NCBI GenBank assembly: GCA_947568835.1
Contig: CANOQG010000002.1
Coordinates: 861,001-925,000, forward strand
Origin: Protonemura montana
Taxonomy: Eukaryota > Arthropoda > Insecta > Plecoptera > Nemouridae
DNA length: 64,000 nt
Reading direction: 5' to 3'
Shown here piece by piece: positions 53,901 to 62,776 of this stretch (positions within the stretch are counted from its first letter, which is position 1; each line of letters opens with the position of its first letter). Both the position numbers and the translations under genes were made by a program. The notes below the pieces were generated by a model. It had not been told where the DNA came from. It was given only the letters and a program-made list of their open reading frames with translations, and ran no database searches.

Positions 53901-56695
53901 TGTCGTCGATGATCCACGGCCCGTGCGGCGCTCGGAACATGTCCTCTGTGTGCATGGAGGACGGAAAGTGTAAGAAGAAGTTCCCCAAGTCGTTCACAGA
54001 TGTGACTGTGGTCAACGAGGGGGGTTTCACCGTCTATCGCCGTCGAGAGAGCGGGCAGACGCATTCCATCTCAGGAAGAGTGGTCGACAACCGAGACGTA
54101 GTGCCTTACAACAAGTACTTAAGCTCCAAGTTTGACTGCCACCTGAACATCGAGCACTGTGGATCCGCGAAGACGGTCAAGTACCTGTGCAAGTACGTGT
54201 ACAAAGGTCACGACTGTGCCAGGGTCCAGCTCCGCGTCTCTGTCCCCGCGGAGGGCGATCATGAGCCACGTCCAGCGCACGGTGCCCAGCAAGAGTTGGT
54301 GTGGGACGAGGTCTCACAGTTCATCGACTCTCGCTACGTGAGTCCCCAAGAGGCTGCGTGGAGAATTTTCGGATTTGAAATGCACGAAAAGTCGCACACT
54401 ATCATCCGTTTGGCGATCCACCTCGAGGGTGACCACATGGTCACGTTCCGTCCTGGAGACGAGGAAGCCGCAGCAGAACGCGGCAGGGCTGCGCTGACTA
54501 CGCTGACGGCATGGTTTGCGCTGAATAGTAGCAACCCGGCGGCACGGCAGTACAAGTACATCGACATCCCGTACCACTTCCGTTTCGAGGGCAAAGCGTG
54601 GAAGCCACGAAAGCGAGGTGCCGGCTCCATCATCAGCCGAATGTACTCCGTGACGCCCCGGCAGATCGAGCGATACCATCTTCGTCTCCTTTTGCTACAC
54701 GTCGCCGGCGCCACCTCATTCGAGGACGTGCGCACGTTCCAGGGTAGGGTTTACGCGACCTTCAAGGAAGCTGCCATCGCACGCAACCTGCTAATGGACG
54801 ACGACGAGTGGCAGAAATGTCTGCAGGAGGCGGTTGCTATAAAGATGCCAAACGAACTTCGTCAGCTGTTTGCCATCATTTGCGCGTTCTGTCAGCCTCT
54901 TGACCCGCTGTCTCTATGGGAGCGTTTCAAGGGCGATTTCTGCGAAGATTTCGCCCGAGAACACGACCCCATCGAGGCAGAACAGTTGGCCCTGAATTCC
55001 ATCCAGTCCGTCCTTGCCCTACACCGCCTGACCAACGCCGAAATCGGTTTGCCGGCGCCTCGAGTGCCAGTCATCGTTGCTGTCGACGAGCAGTTCGACC
55101 AGACCGCCGAAAGGGAAGAGGCCGAGGAGAACTTGGTGAAGCTCAACGGCAGGCAGCGCGTGGCATTCGACGCGGTGATGGCAGCAATCGACGACCCGAA
55201 CGCCGAGCAGAGGTGCTTCTACCTGGACGGCCCGGGCGGCAGCGGGAAGACCTTCCTATACAACACCCTCATCAGCACGCTGCGAGCCCGAGGCGAGCGA
55301 GCCGTGGCCGTCGCGTGGACGGGCATTGCGGCGACGTTACTGAAGGGAGGGAGGACCTGCCACTCGCGATTTCGATTGCCTGTTCCGATTGTGGAAAACA
55401 GCACGTCTGGCGTGAAGCCCAACTCCGCCGAGGGCGCTTCGCTGAGGGCGGCCAAGGTCATCATCTTGGATGAAGGACCCATGGCGCCTCTGCTGGCCCT
55501 GAACGTGATCGAGCGGACGCTAAGAGACGTGACCAACGATGAGCGTCCGTTCGGCGGAAAGGTGATCGTTATCGGCGGGGATTTTAGGCAGTGCCTCCCA
55601 GTCGTTCGAAATGGCAACCGAACGACCATAGTCGAGCAATGCATTAAGCGTGGCGCGCTTTGGTCGTTGTTCCGCACCCTCGAGCTGCGCGCGAACATGC
55701 GCGCCAACCCAGGCGAAGTAGAGTTCGTCGAGTGGCTCTTGCGTGTCGGAAACGGCGAGATTTTGAATGACTGCCACCTCCCGGATGACACCATCGCATT
55801 ACCTGTCCAATGCGTCGTGGACTGCGTCATTGACGCCGTCTTCGGCACGAGCATTAGTGCTGCCGAGATGGCCGTGATGCAAGACCATGCCATCCTCTGC
55901 CCGAAGAACGTGGAGTCTTTGAACATCAATGACAACGTTCTTGAGCGCCTCGAAGGTGACGTGTTCGAATACTGCAGCGCCGACACTGTCGATGTCAGTG
56001 AAGGCGAAGATGGCGACGTTTTGGCTACCGATTATCCCGTAGAATATCTAAATTCATTAACGCCATCCGGGATGCCACCGCACAAGCTTCGTCTGAAAGT
56101 TCATGCAATCGTGATGCTCATGAGGAACGTCAACGTGAGAGCCGGCCTATGCAATGGGACTCGACTAAGCGTTGTAGCACTCCACGAGCACGTGATCGAC
56201 TGCAGGATCATCGGAGGGCGCTGTGCGGGACGACGCACTTTCCTATGTAGAGTCAACCTAACTCCCTCGGACATTGGCATGCCCTTTACGATGACAAGGC
56301 GCCAGTTTCCGATCCGTCTGGCATTCGCCATGACCATCAATAAAGCCCAGGGTCAATCTTTAAAGAGGGTGGGAATTCATTTAGAAAAACCAGTATTCGG
56401 ACACGGTCAGCTATACGTGGCGCTTTCTCGGGCTCGCTCTTTGGACTCAATCTTCGTGGCAGTCACCGGTAACGAGGCGCAGGGCAAGTTGATCGTCTCG
56501 AGCAACACCACCTTCACCAAGAACATCGTGTACCAGGAGGTGCTCGAGATTCATGCGCCGGACCACCAGGCAGCGGATCCTTCCTCGCGTAGTGGCTATC
56601 AAGAGGCTGACCAGCAGGCCCTTGAGCAGTCGCTTAGTCAACTCGCTGTATCGGATGCGGATGAAGAAGTTCCAATGGACGCCTCCTCCTCCTAA
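50945..56695 (+). CDS. Helitron Rep/Hel transposase, intact, 1916 aa (A4)
   Basis: Same length and architecture as the copy at 26086, so residue numbers agree: HUH H945/H947 (53777-53785), tyrosines 1080 and 1084, Walker A 1429-1436, Walker B D1509/E1510. Eight 23-residue repeat units, but with different unit variants from A3 (for example ADQQRLQRL and RCRLSDEA). It carries FEDVR and GEVEF like A1 but VTGN like A2, the mosaic pattern described in the findings. A private change gives NVNVRAG instead of NVDVRAG. No stop or frameshift is seen, so it should be able to make full-length protein. Whether it is expressed is unknown. Confidence 0.96.
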   Translation: MPPKKRVNLTSRKGGKGATARAESAAARKRAAADERARTRETAERADHQATASPSTSTLDEQRPFLSAILEEAPVSVLKHDSLLEQAAPASLPAFYDQPSTSRYMHSFPDNVPSVLPSLDQTQILENSVGQLQEDKKVQVAANERSARLAEKARNARQRRKAEDEAQRLLRLAQVAESKRRRLDEASEGRRLQLLAEKAESERLRLAKCTEEQRLQRLALKAEAERRRLSDEADQQRLQRLALKAETKRCRLSDEADEQRLQRLALKAESKRRRLSNEADEQRLQRLALKAEAERHRLSHEADEQRLQRLALKAEAERHRLSDEADEQRLQRLALKAEAERHRLSDEADQQRLQRLALKAESKRRHLSDESEKQRLQRLSQKAVQTQSERQHETPEARESRIVAARERSQQRRNAETRDKLAAFEVEVSQRAEEEASQRAQEAELEQSQRVAVEAIDVADDQFEPDLAPVNLHPFHLEAARQDVADVALFHCGSMDEVCRVCGALYFTGERPSDKIYKLCCHSGNVILEPLLAYPDLMHALLTGDHCESKNFRKNIRSYNSSLSFASVGVKTDIPQGRGTYCFRVHGNIQHRIGHMGQAVQKPLYSHLYFLDAEQAKTHRMDRRQNANLLPNLLHELDSLVREINPFAQGLKTLGQVEADDRIRAAAEGRPEVMAELRFVDDRRRLYENPTAHEVAVVYQSVDGGMPPLGRDIRIHTRGGFIEQLSVLSPNTDPLSYVLLFPRGEPGWQRGMPHTRQSKHSVVTLMEFYSHRLHERVGAFHPVLHAGKLTQQFMVDAYIKVEGNRLEFVIRNQKTLRAELYSGLMDHLANRAERQGCNVGKMVILPSSFIGSPRHCQQLYQDAMSIVTKFGKPDLFLTMTCNPKWPEIQTSLAAYERAEDRPDLTARVFQLKLKELMSDLTKRHVLGVPMAHFHVIEFQKRGLPHAHILVILRDEDKIRTPEEVDALICAELPDPVTEERLHKVIVSSMIHGPCGARNMSSVCMEDGKCKKKFPKSFTDVTVVNEGGFTVYRRRESGQTHSISGRVVDNRDVVPYNKYLSSKFDCHLNIEHCGSAKTVKYLCKYVYKGHDCARVQLRVSVPAEGDHEPRPAHGAQQELVWDEVSQFIDSRYVSPQEAAWRIFGFEMHEKSHTIIRLAIHLEGDHMVTFRPGDEEAAAERGRAALTTLTAWFALNSSNPAARQYKYIDIPYHFRFEGKAWKPRKRGAGSIISRMYSVTPRQIERYHLRLLLLHVAGATSFEDVRTFQGRVYATFKEAAIARNLLMDDDEWQKCLQEAVAIKMPNELRQLFAIICAFCQPLDPLSLWERFKGDFCEDFAREHDPIEAEQLALNSIQSVLALHRLTNAEIGLPAPRVPVIVAVDEQFDQTAEREEAEENLVKLNGRQRVAFDAVMAAIDDPNAEQRCFYLDGPGGSGKTFLYNTLISTLRARGERAVAVAWTGIAATLLKGGRTCHSRFRLPVPIVENSTSGVKPNSAEGASLRAAKVIILDEGPMAPLLALNVIERTLRDVTNDERPFGGKVIVIGGDFRQCLPVVRNGNRTTIVEQCIKRGALWSLFRTLELRANMRANPGEVEFVEWLLRVGNGEILNDCHLPDDTIALPVQCVVDCVIDAVFGTSISAAEMAVMQDHAILCPKNVESLNINDNVLERLEGDVFEYCSADTVDVSEGEDGDVLATDYPVEYLNSLTPSGMPPHKLRLKVHAIVMLMRNVNVRAGLCNGTRLSVVALHEHVIDCRIIGGRCAGRRTFLCRVNLTPSDIGMPFTMTRRQFPIRLAFAMTINKAQGQSLKRVGIHLEKPVFGHGQLYVALSRARSLDSIFVAVTGNEAQGKLIVSSNTTFTKNIVYQEVLEIHAPDHQAADPSSRSGYQEADQQALEQSLSQLAVSDADEEVPMDASSS
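51569..52120 (+). repeat. 69-bp coding VNTR, 8 units (A4)
   Basis: Eight 23-residue units. Several adjacent ones read KAEAERHRLSDEADEQ, a local expansion different from that in A3. Confidence 0.88.
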
Positions 56696-56734
56696 ATCCT
56701 ATCATTGTTCTATCACTTACATTTGCAATAGCGG

Positions 56735-56795
56735 TAAAGATAAAGATAAATTTAGATAAATTTAAAGATAAATAAAAAAGCTAGATAAATTTAAA
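56735..56795. repeat. GATAAA-rich expansion after Rep/Hel (A4)
   Basis: Where A1-A3 have GGTAACATTTCCTAGATAAA, A4 has repeated GATAAA/TTTAGATAAA words, creating an AATAAA (about 56769) only some 75 bp after the stop codon. This may supply an early poly(A) signal unique to A4. Confidence 0.6.
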
Positions 56796-57024
56796 TTCAG
56801 TAAGGCTAGGTAGGGCAGACCAGGAACCGTGACTAGCACGGCAGGTAGCAACCCAATTCCCATATATTTCACCATGCTGACACGCTTTTCTGCTGCAGGT
56901 ATAAAGCACCGGACGCCGTATAGCCCTTTAACTTCACGACCATTGCGCTCGCATGTGGACACTCTAACGGAACTGCTCCTCCCAGAGCTAGACAATTATG
57001 CATGTACATTAATTGATAGATTAT

Positions 57025-57510
57025 ATTGTACATACATTTAGTAAAGTAGTTACTTCTAACTAATAGAATAAGAAATGCAACCTGCTGTTTTCCATCTGCA
57101 TGTCATGCATGTTCAAAAAAACAAAAAATAAATAAAAAAACATATCGTAGATTTAGTAAAGTAGTGATTAAGTAGTAAGTAGTAGTAGTTGGTTAGTAAG
57201 TAGTTAATAGTTATGCAACCTGCTGTTTTCCATCTGCATGTCATGCATGTTCAAAAAAAAAAAAAAAAAAAATCATAGATTTAGTAAAGTAGTTACTAAG
57301 TAGTAAGTAGTAGTAGTTGGTAAGTAAGTAGTTAATAGTTATGCAACCTGCTTTTTTCCATCTGCATGTCATGCATGTTCAAAAAAACAAAAAAACAAAA
57401 AAAAAATATCATAGATTTAGTAAAGTAGTTACTAAGTAGTAAGTAGTAGTAGTAGTTGGTAAGTAAGTAGTTAATAGTTATGCAACCTACTGTTTTCTAT
57501 CTGCATGTTT
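57025..57510. repeat. 134-bp minisatellite, about 3.5 copies (A4)
   Basis: Same unit as in A1-A3. Confidence 0.88.
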
Positions 57511-57549
57511 GCAATTTTTTTAAGGTCACAATCTTACTTTTGTGTCGGT

Positions 57550-57960
57550 CTTTTTACTGCATGTTTCTCTCTTCTTGATTCTATCTTGGAATGTCAAACC
57601 AACTAACCACCAAGCATGATAGCATTGCACCAGTCTAAAAACTGAAAAATGCATCCTACCTATCCGACACAGTTGATCCTTGCATGAATCTCTGCATCTC
57701 TCTTCTCGATTCCATCTTAGAATGTCAAACCAACTAACCACCAAGCATGATAGCATTACACCAGTCTAAAAACTGAACAATGCATCCTACCTATCCGACA
57801 CAGTTGATCCTTGCATGAATCTCTGCATCTCTCTTCTCGATTCCATCTTAGAATGTTAAACCAACTAACAACCAAGCATGACAGCATTGCACCAGTCTAA
57901 AAACTGAACAATGCATCCTACCTATCCGACATTGTTGATCCTTGCATGAATCCTTGCATG
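57550..57960. repeat. 131-bp minisatellite, 3 copies (A4)
   Basis: Units carry the variant CATGAATCTCTGCATC in place of CATGAATCCTTGCATC, so they expanded separately from those of A1. Confidence 0.85.
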
Positions 57961-58053
57961 TCCGCACATCAGAGATTCCTGTTGCTTGCAATGGGCTGCA
58001 CAATCTTTGATAGTGTAAGGCAGAGGCGATGTAGTGTGCGACGATCGCCATGC

Positions 58054-58080
58054 TGCCGGGGCGGGATGGGGGCCCCGGCA
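58054..58080 (+). other. GC-rich hairpin (A4)
   Basis: Identical stem and loop to A1-A3. Confidence 0.75.
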
Positions 58081-58190
58081 TAACAATTATTTTTAAAATT
58101 CTCTCAATTAACAGCTTGAATACATTTAGAAACTTTTCATTTCTCCAAGAATGGTGCCTCTCTCTTGCCGTCCTTTTTATTTTGTTTTAG

Positions 58191-58415
58191 ACCCCCCTCC
58201 CCCTGCCAATCGTGGAGAAGGAACTTCTTCATGGCACCATTGCGGAGATTACTTTCAATTACGAATGAACAGTGGCGATACTGCGACATGGCTGGTCTGC
58301 ATTGACTGTTGCTTTCAAATGGTCAAAGTTTTCAACGCAAATCGTCGTAAACATGTGAATATTTCTTATATTTGTAAGAATGATCATAATATTGGCAAAT
58401 AAAAATTACAATAAT
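58191..58415 (+). other. Possible terminal exon or polyadenylation region (A4)
   Basis: AG at 58189-58190, AATAAA at 58398-58403. Confidence 0.35.
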
Positions 58416-58624
58416 TAATAGGTACATTTTTTTTTGTTTAATCTTCAAAAAAAAAACCTTCGTCACTGAAACCAAACCAAAAATATTTGTAATGATTCCT
58501 TTCTGTCCAAAAAGCACACCAAATGGTTGTGTCCTTATAAGCAATGCTGCTGGTTAGCCATCATCGTTGAAGGTACTGGCGGAAATCAGGTATAGTATGG
58601 TATATCAAGTCGTAAGGGCATAAT

Positions 58625-58830
58625 ACTTTGTTTTCTTGACATTTTCTCAGTACTTTATTTTGTTGTCCCATAAAAGTTTCTTAAATGTATGCGTAGAGGC
58701 TACATTAAGTGTAAAGTCTCAGTTCGATCCCAGGGCTAAGGGACTAGATTTTGGCCTAGGCCCATATATTTTTGTCATGATCTATCCTATCGGCATATGC
58801 CCTATGGGCATAGGGTACTAGAAAAACAGT
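58625..58830 (+). repeat. Conserved 3' tail with T and G blocks (A4)
   Basis: Counterpart of 7000-7200 with both the palindrome and the inverted repeat. Confidence 0.6.
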
Positions 58831-58912
58831 AGTGAGCTTTTTTTAATTGTTAATCCAAGTTCAAAGACAATACTAATATACTAAAATAAAACCACTAGGG
58901 ATAAGAACAACA

Positions 58913-58957
58913 GGTGCCGTTAGGCATCGGGTACTGCTAGTTAACCTTATATAAAAG
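58913..58957 (+). other. Unit junction A4|A5
   Basis: GGCATC hairpin, CTAG at 58937-58940, then TTAACC and TATATAAAAG. This is the only direct A-to-A joint in the window. Confidence 0.85.
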
Positions 58958-60278
58958 CTTTAAATCGCGATGTTCAACTTTTTAGTTTGTGGGTGGGTGG
59001 CTGGCTGGCTGGCTGGGATGTAACCGGCCGCTCTACTGGTTATGGAAATTGTGAAATGAGACTCAAAACGTACGAAAATGGGCTAGAATTTTTCAGTATT
59101 AACTTTTCCATTGGCAGGCGTCATTTTCACAGCGATTTAAAATCGTTTTCATGGTGAAAAGTTGCTAAATATGACGGCAAGATATCTCAGAGCCAGGTGA
59201 TGCAGCTCAATTTTTATAACTCTTTTAATACTCAAGTTTTTCTAGCCTGGAGCTCCACGGTGATTTTTCATGCATTCATATTAAATTTGTTGATGTAATT
59301 GAGCGAAAACACATTTAATTGCGATCGTTTTACGTGAAAAAGAATTAATTTTGCTAATAAACTGACAGCTTTGATCAATTTTTTGCTTTTTTGACACCAC
59401 GGCAAGGTGTACGAAATCGTGTAAGTATCTTTTCAGCAGTGGATCATCAGGCCAAATTAAACGTCAAAATGGGTTGAAATGTCAAACTATCTACTAAAAC
59501 CCCTTTGTGTCTGGCAAAAATCGGTCAAAAACGACAGTAAATGGTTATTATTTGTACATTTGTACATGATTTCAAAGCACTATATGAAAAGCGACATTTT
59601 TAAGGTGAGTTGATGGGATACGGTGATTTAAACAGGATTCCAAATGCAACTTCATATGAAACAGGCAGGTCAGGTAAAAGTTTGACTCTTTAAAGGCGTA
59701 AAGATTGTATTTTTATTGCACATTTTGTGTTCAATTGTGTTTCTTTAGTTTAATTGTGTTTCATAAAGGTATAAACATCTTGCCGATTTAAGCCGAAATT
59801 GTTCAAATAAGACGCGTATTATTCAACACCAGCCTAGACAAAATTCCACCACCTACTTCAAACGGAAATGATATTTCCGACTTTTATGCAAATCACCTGT
59901 GGGTTAACTTTCCATTGCTAGCAACCTAAGCATGGAATATGGATTTCTTAACAACCAAACGATACTAAATATGTTTTTTAGAGATTATTCCGACAAATCT
60001 TGATTTTAAGTGACAGATCGCAAAAACAGGTGACAATTCTTTTGCATCGACGTAAGAAGCCGTGAAAAAAATTATAATTTTCAAGACTGCCGTGAATTTG
60101 CAACAGGTTTTCAAACGCAAAGTGTTTAGCGAGAACATTTTTATTTAAATTTGTGTTTTTTTACCGCGCAAATACGTAATTGATACCTATATCAAGGTAC
60201 CTATTAATTGTTTTGAATGCGAAAAACAATGTATTCACAATTTCTTTGGCACTTTTAAAGGCTGTCCTGAACATTTGG
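58941..60278 (+). other. 5' leader of A5
   Basis: Close to the A4 leader, including the AATACGTAATTGATACC segment before the pentamers, with a small GTACATTTGTACATG duplication near 59560. No gene seen. Confidence 0.78.
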
Positions 60279-61010
60279 CATAGCTTAGCAAAGCATAGCA
60301 TAGCATAGCATAGCATAGCATAACATAGCATAGCATAGCAAAGCATAGCTAAGCATAGCAAAGCATAGCATAGCATATCATAGAATAGCAAAGCATAGCA
60401 TAGCATATCATAGAATAGCAAAGCATAGCATAGCATAGCATAGCAAAGCATAGCATAGCATAGCAAAGCATAGCATAGCATAGCATAGCATAGCATAGCA
60501 AAGCATAGCATAGCAAAGCATAGCAAAGCATAGCATAGCAAAGCATAGCATAGCATAACAAAGCATAGCATAGCAAAGCATAGCATAGCAAAGCATAGCA
60601 TAGCATAGCAAAGCATAGCATAGCAAAGCATAGCATAGCATAGCATAGCAAAGCATAGCATAGCAAAGCATAGCATAGCATAGCAAAGCATAGCAAAGCA
60701 TAGCATAGCAAAGCATAGCATAGCATAGCATAGCATAGCAAAGCATAGCATAGCATAGCATAGCATAGCATAGCATAGCAAAGCATAGCATAGCATAGCA
60801 TAGCATAGCATAGCAAAGCATAGCATAGCATAGCATAGCATAGCAAAGCATAGCATAGCATAGCATAGCATAGTAAAGCATAGCATAGCAAAGCATAGCA
60901 TAGCATAGCATAGCAAAGCATAGCATAGCAAAGCATAGCATAGCATAGCATTGCATAGCAAAGCAAAGCATAGGAAAGCATAGCATAGCATAGCATAGCA
61001 TAGCAAAGCA
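60279..61010. repeat. ATAGC/AAAGC pentamer array (A5)
   Basis: About 730 bp. The 35-bp word around AGCATATCATAGAATAGCAA occurs twice next to each other (about 60371-60425). Confidence 0.95.
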
Positions 61011-61104
61011 ATCTGACTTTAATGCAAATCACCTGTTGGTTTATTCTCTATTGCTAGCAACCTATAAGCATGGAATACGGATTTTACAGATTTTATATCC
61101 AGAG

Positions 61105-61585
61105 CTCTATTCAGGTTATTTGAGATCAGCTGGCTGGATCCTATGCTCTATCCAGGTTATTTGAGATCAGCTGACTGGATCCTATGCTCTATCCAGGTTA
61201 TTTGAGATCAGCTGGCTGGATCCTATGCTCTTTTCAGGTTATTTGAGATCAGCTGGCTGGATCCTATGCTCTTTCTATGTTATTTAACATTAGCTGGCTG
61301 GATCCTATGCTCTATCCAGGTTATTTGAGATCAGCTGACTGGATCCTATGCTCTATTCAGGTTATTTGAGTTCAGCTGGCTGGATCTTATGCTCTATTCA
61401 GGTTATTTGAGATCAGCTGGCTGGATCCTATGCTCTTTCTATGTTATTTAACATTAGCTGGCTGGATCCTATGCTCTATTCAGGTTATTTGAGTTCAGCT
61501 GGCTGGATCTTATGCTCTATCCAGGTTAATTGAGATCAGCTGACTGGATTCTATGCTTTTTTCAGGTTATTTTAAATCAGCAGTT
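61105..61585. repeat. 41-bp minisatellite, about 11.7 copies (A5)
   Basis: A rare variant (CTTTCTATGTTATTTAACAT) recurs at 61271 and 61435, exactly 164 bp (four units) apart, showing block duplication. Confidence 0.92.
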
Positions 61586-61674
61586 TGTAGCTTTATATGT
61601 ATTGGGCAATGGGCTTTTATAATGCCTTCTGAATGTAAATTAAAAGACGTATTTTAAAAAGAAATATATCCCAG

Positions 61675-61870
61675 GTCTAAGGACCTAGGTAATGGCCTAG
61701 GGCCATATTTGAGTAATGATCTGGCCATCAGGCATGCCCGCAGCAGAGCATAGAGTAGCTACTGGTGAAGAGGCAAAAGGCTTATTTAAATTGAAAGGGT
61801 CCAAAACTATATTTTCTTATCATTTTCTTAGTTCTTTAGGTGGTGGTCCCATAAAAGGCTTTAAAAAGGG
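61675..61870 (+). repeat. G and T blocks upstream of promoter (A5)
   Basis: Counterpart of 24990-25175. Confidence 0.55.
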
Positions 61871-62009
61871 CACAGGTGCATATTTTGTGTTCAATTGTTT
61901 CTTTAATGAGTTTTCAGATATATTTAGTAATGATTTAACCCGTTATTAATAAGCTAACTTCTAAAGACACATTATTATGATCACTGACCGCAATAATATG
62001 ACTTCTGGC

Positions 62010-62279
62010 TTCATTCATTTACAGCGTGTTGCATCGACAGCTTCTTATGGCACGTAATTTAAATCGTCGCGCGTGGTGTAAAGTTTGAATTATCGTGACG
62101 TCATTTTACGTAGCGGGATGTTGGCTTAGCGCTTTTTGATCGGCATCTACGCTCGGCAATTAGTCACACTCCCAACGCCCGCCAACCGCCATTTGCTAAA
62201 GCAGTTAGTCTAGCATGAGAGTGCGGATTACCTACACGGCGAAACACTCTTGTGGGGAAGAATTCCGTCGCTATTCAAG
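62010..62279 (+). promoter_or_regulatory. Rep/Hel upstream region of A5: CRE, YY1-like site, uORF
   Basis: CRE at 62096-62103, AACCGCCATTTG at about 62184, and a 22-codon upstream frame starting at 62215 with its stop overlapping the donor-like site. Confidence 0.5.
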
Positions 62280-62776
62280 GTAATCTACTTTCATATTTAA
62301 TTTGCATGTCACAATATCCAGTAATAGTCAACCACTAATATCATCAAGTGATTCAATTATTTATAGTGATTTTATAGCGTTTAGCTTCTAAATTATGATT
62401 AAAATTGTCGTTCATCATCAAGACTGGAAAGCATACATTTTGCCCGTCTTGTGGATATTTCCGTGACGTCACTTTTACGTAACATGATGCAATCGCTCGA
62501 CGCGATTCTCATCCCCCTCCCCAACCCTCCCATGCCCTCCGTTCCAACAATTAGAAGTGTGTTCAACATGGCGTCCAAGCTCGCATTCGAAGCAAATTAG
62601 CATATTTCTTTGTAAAGAAACTGAAGTGATTGTTGTGCATATTAAAGCATGCATTTAGACTGGCATGATATTTGGGTGAGGTAATTTTTGCGAAACATGG
62701 CGGTCGGTTCGTCCTCAGCCACGCTCCGCTTCAGCTCGGCGACGCTAGGCACTAAAGCCTCGCTTTCTTCACACAG
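62280..62776 (+). other. Possible 5'UTR intron (A5)
   Basis: Donor-like GTAATC at 62280, acceptor CTTTCTTCACACAG ending at 62776, second CRE at 62464-62471 and AACATGGCGG at about 62693. Confidence 0.45.

Larger units (their letters stand above)
47001..58940 (+). mobile_element. Helitron unit A4, complete autonomous element
   Basis: About 11.94 kb, the longest unit. Leader, long ATAGC array, about ten 41-bp repeats, promoter region, possible intron, intact Rep/Hel, 3' minisatellites, GC hairpin, poly(A)-signal segment and 3' end. Much of its extra length over A3 is in the pentamer and 41-bp arrays. Confidence 0.93.
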
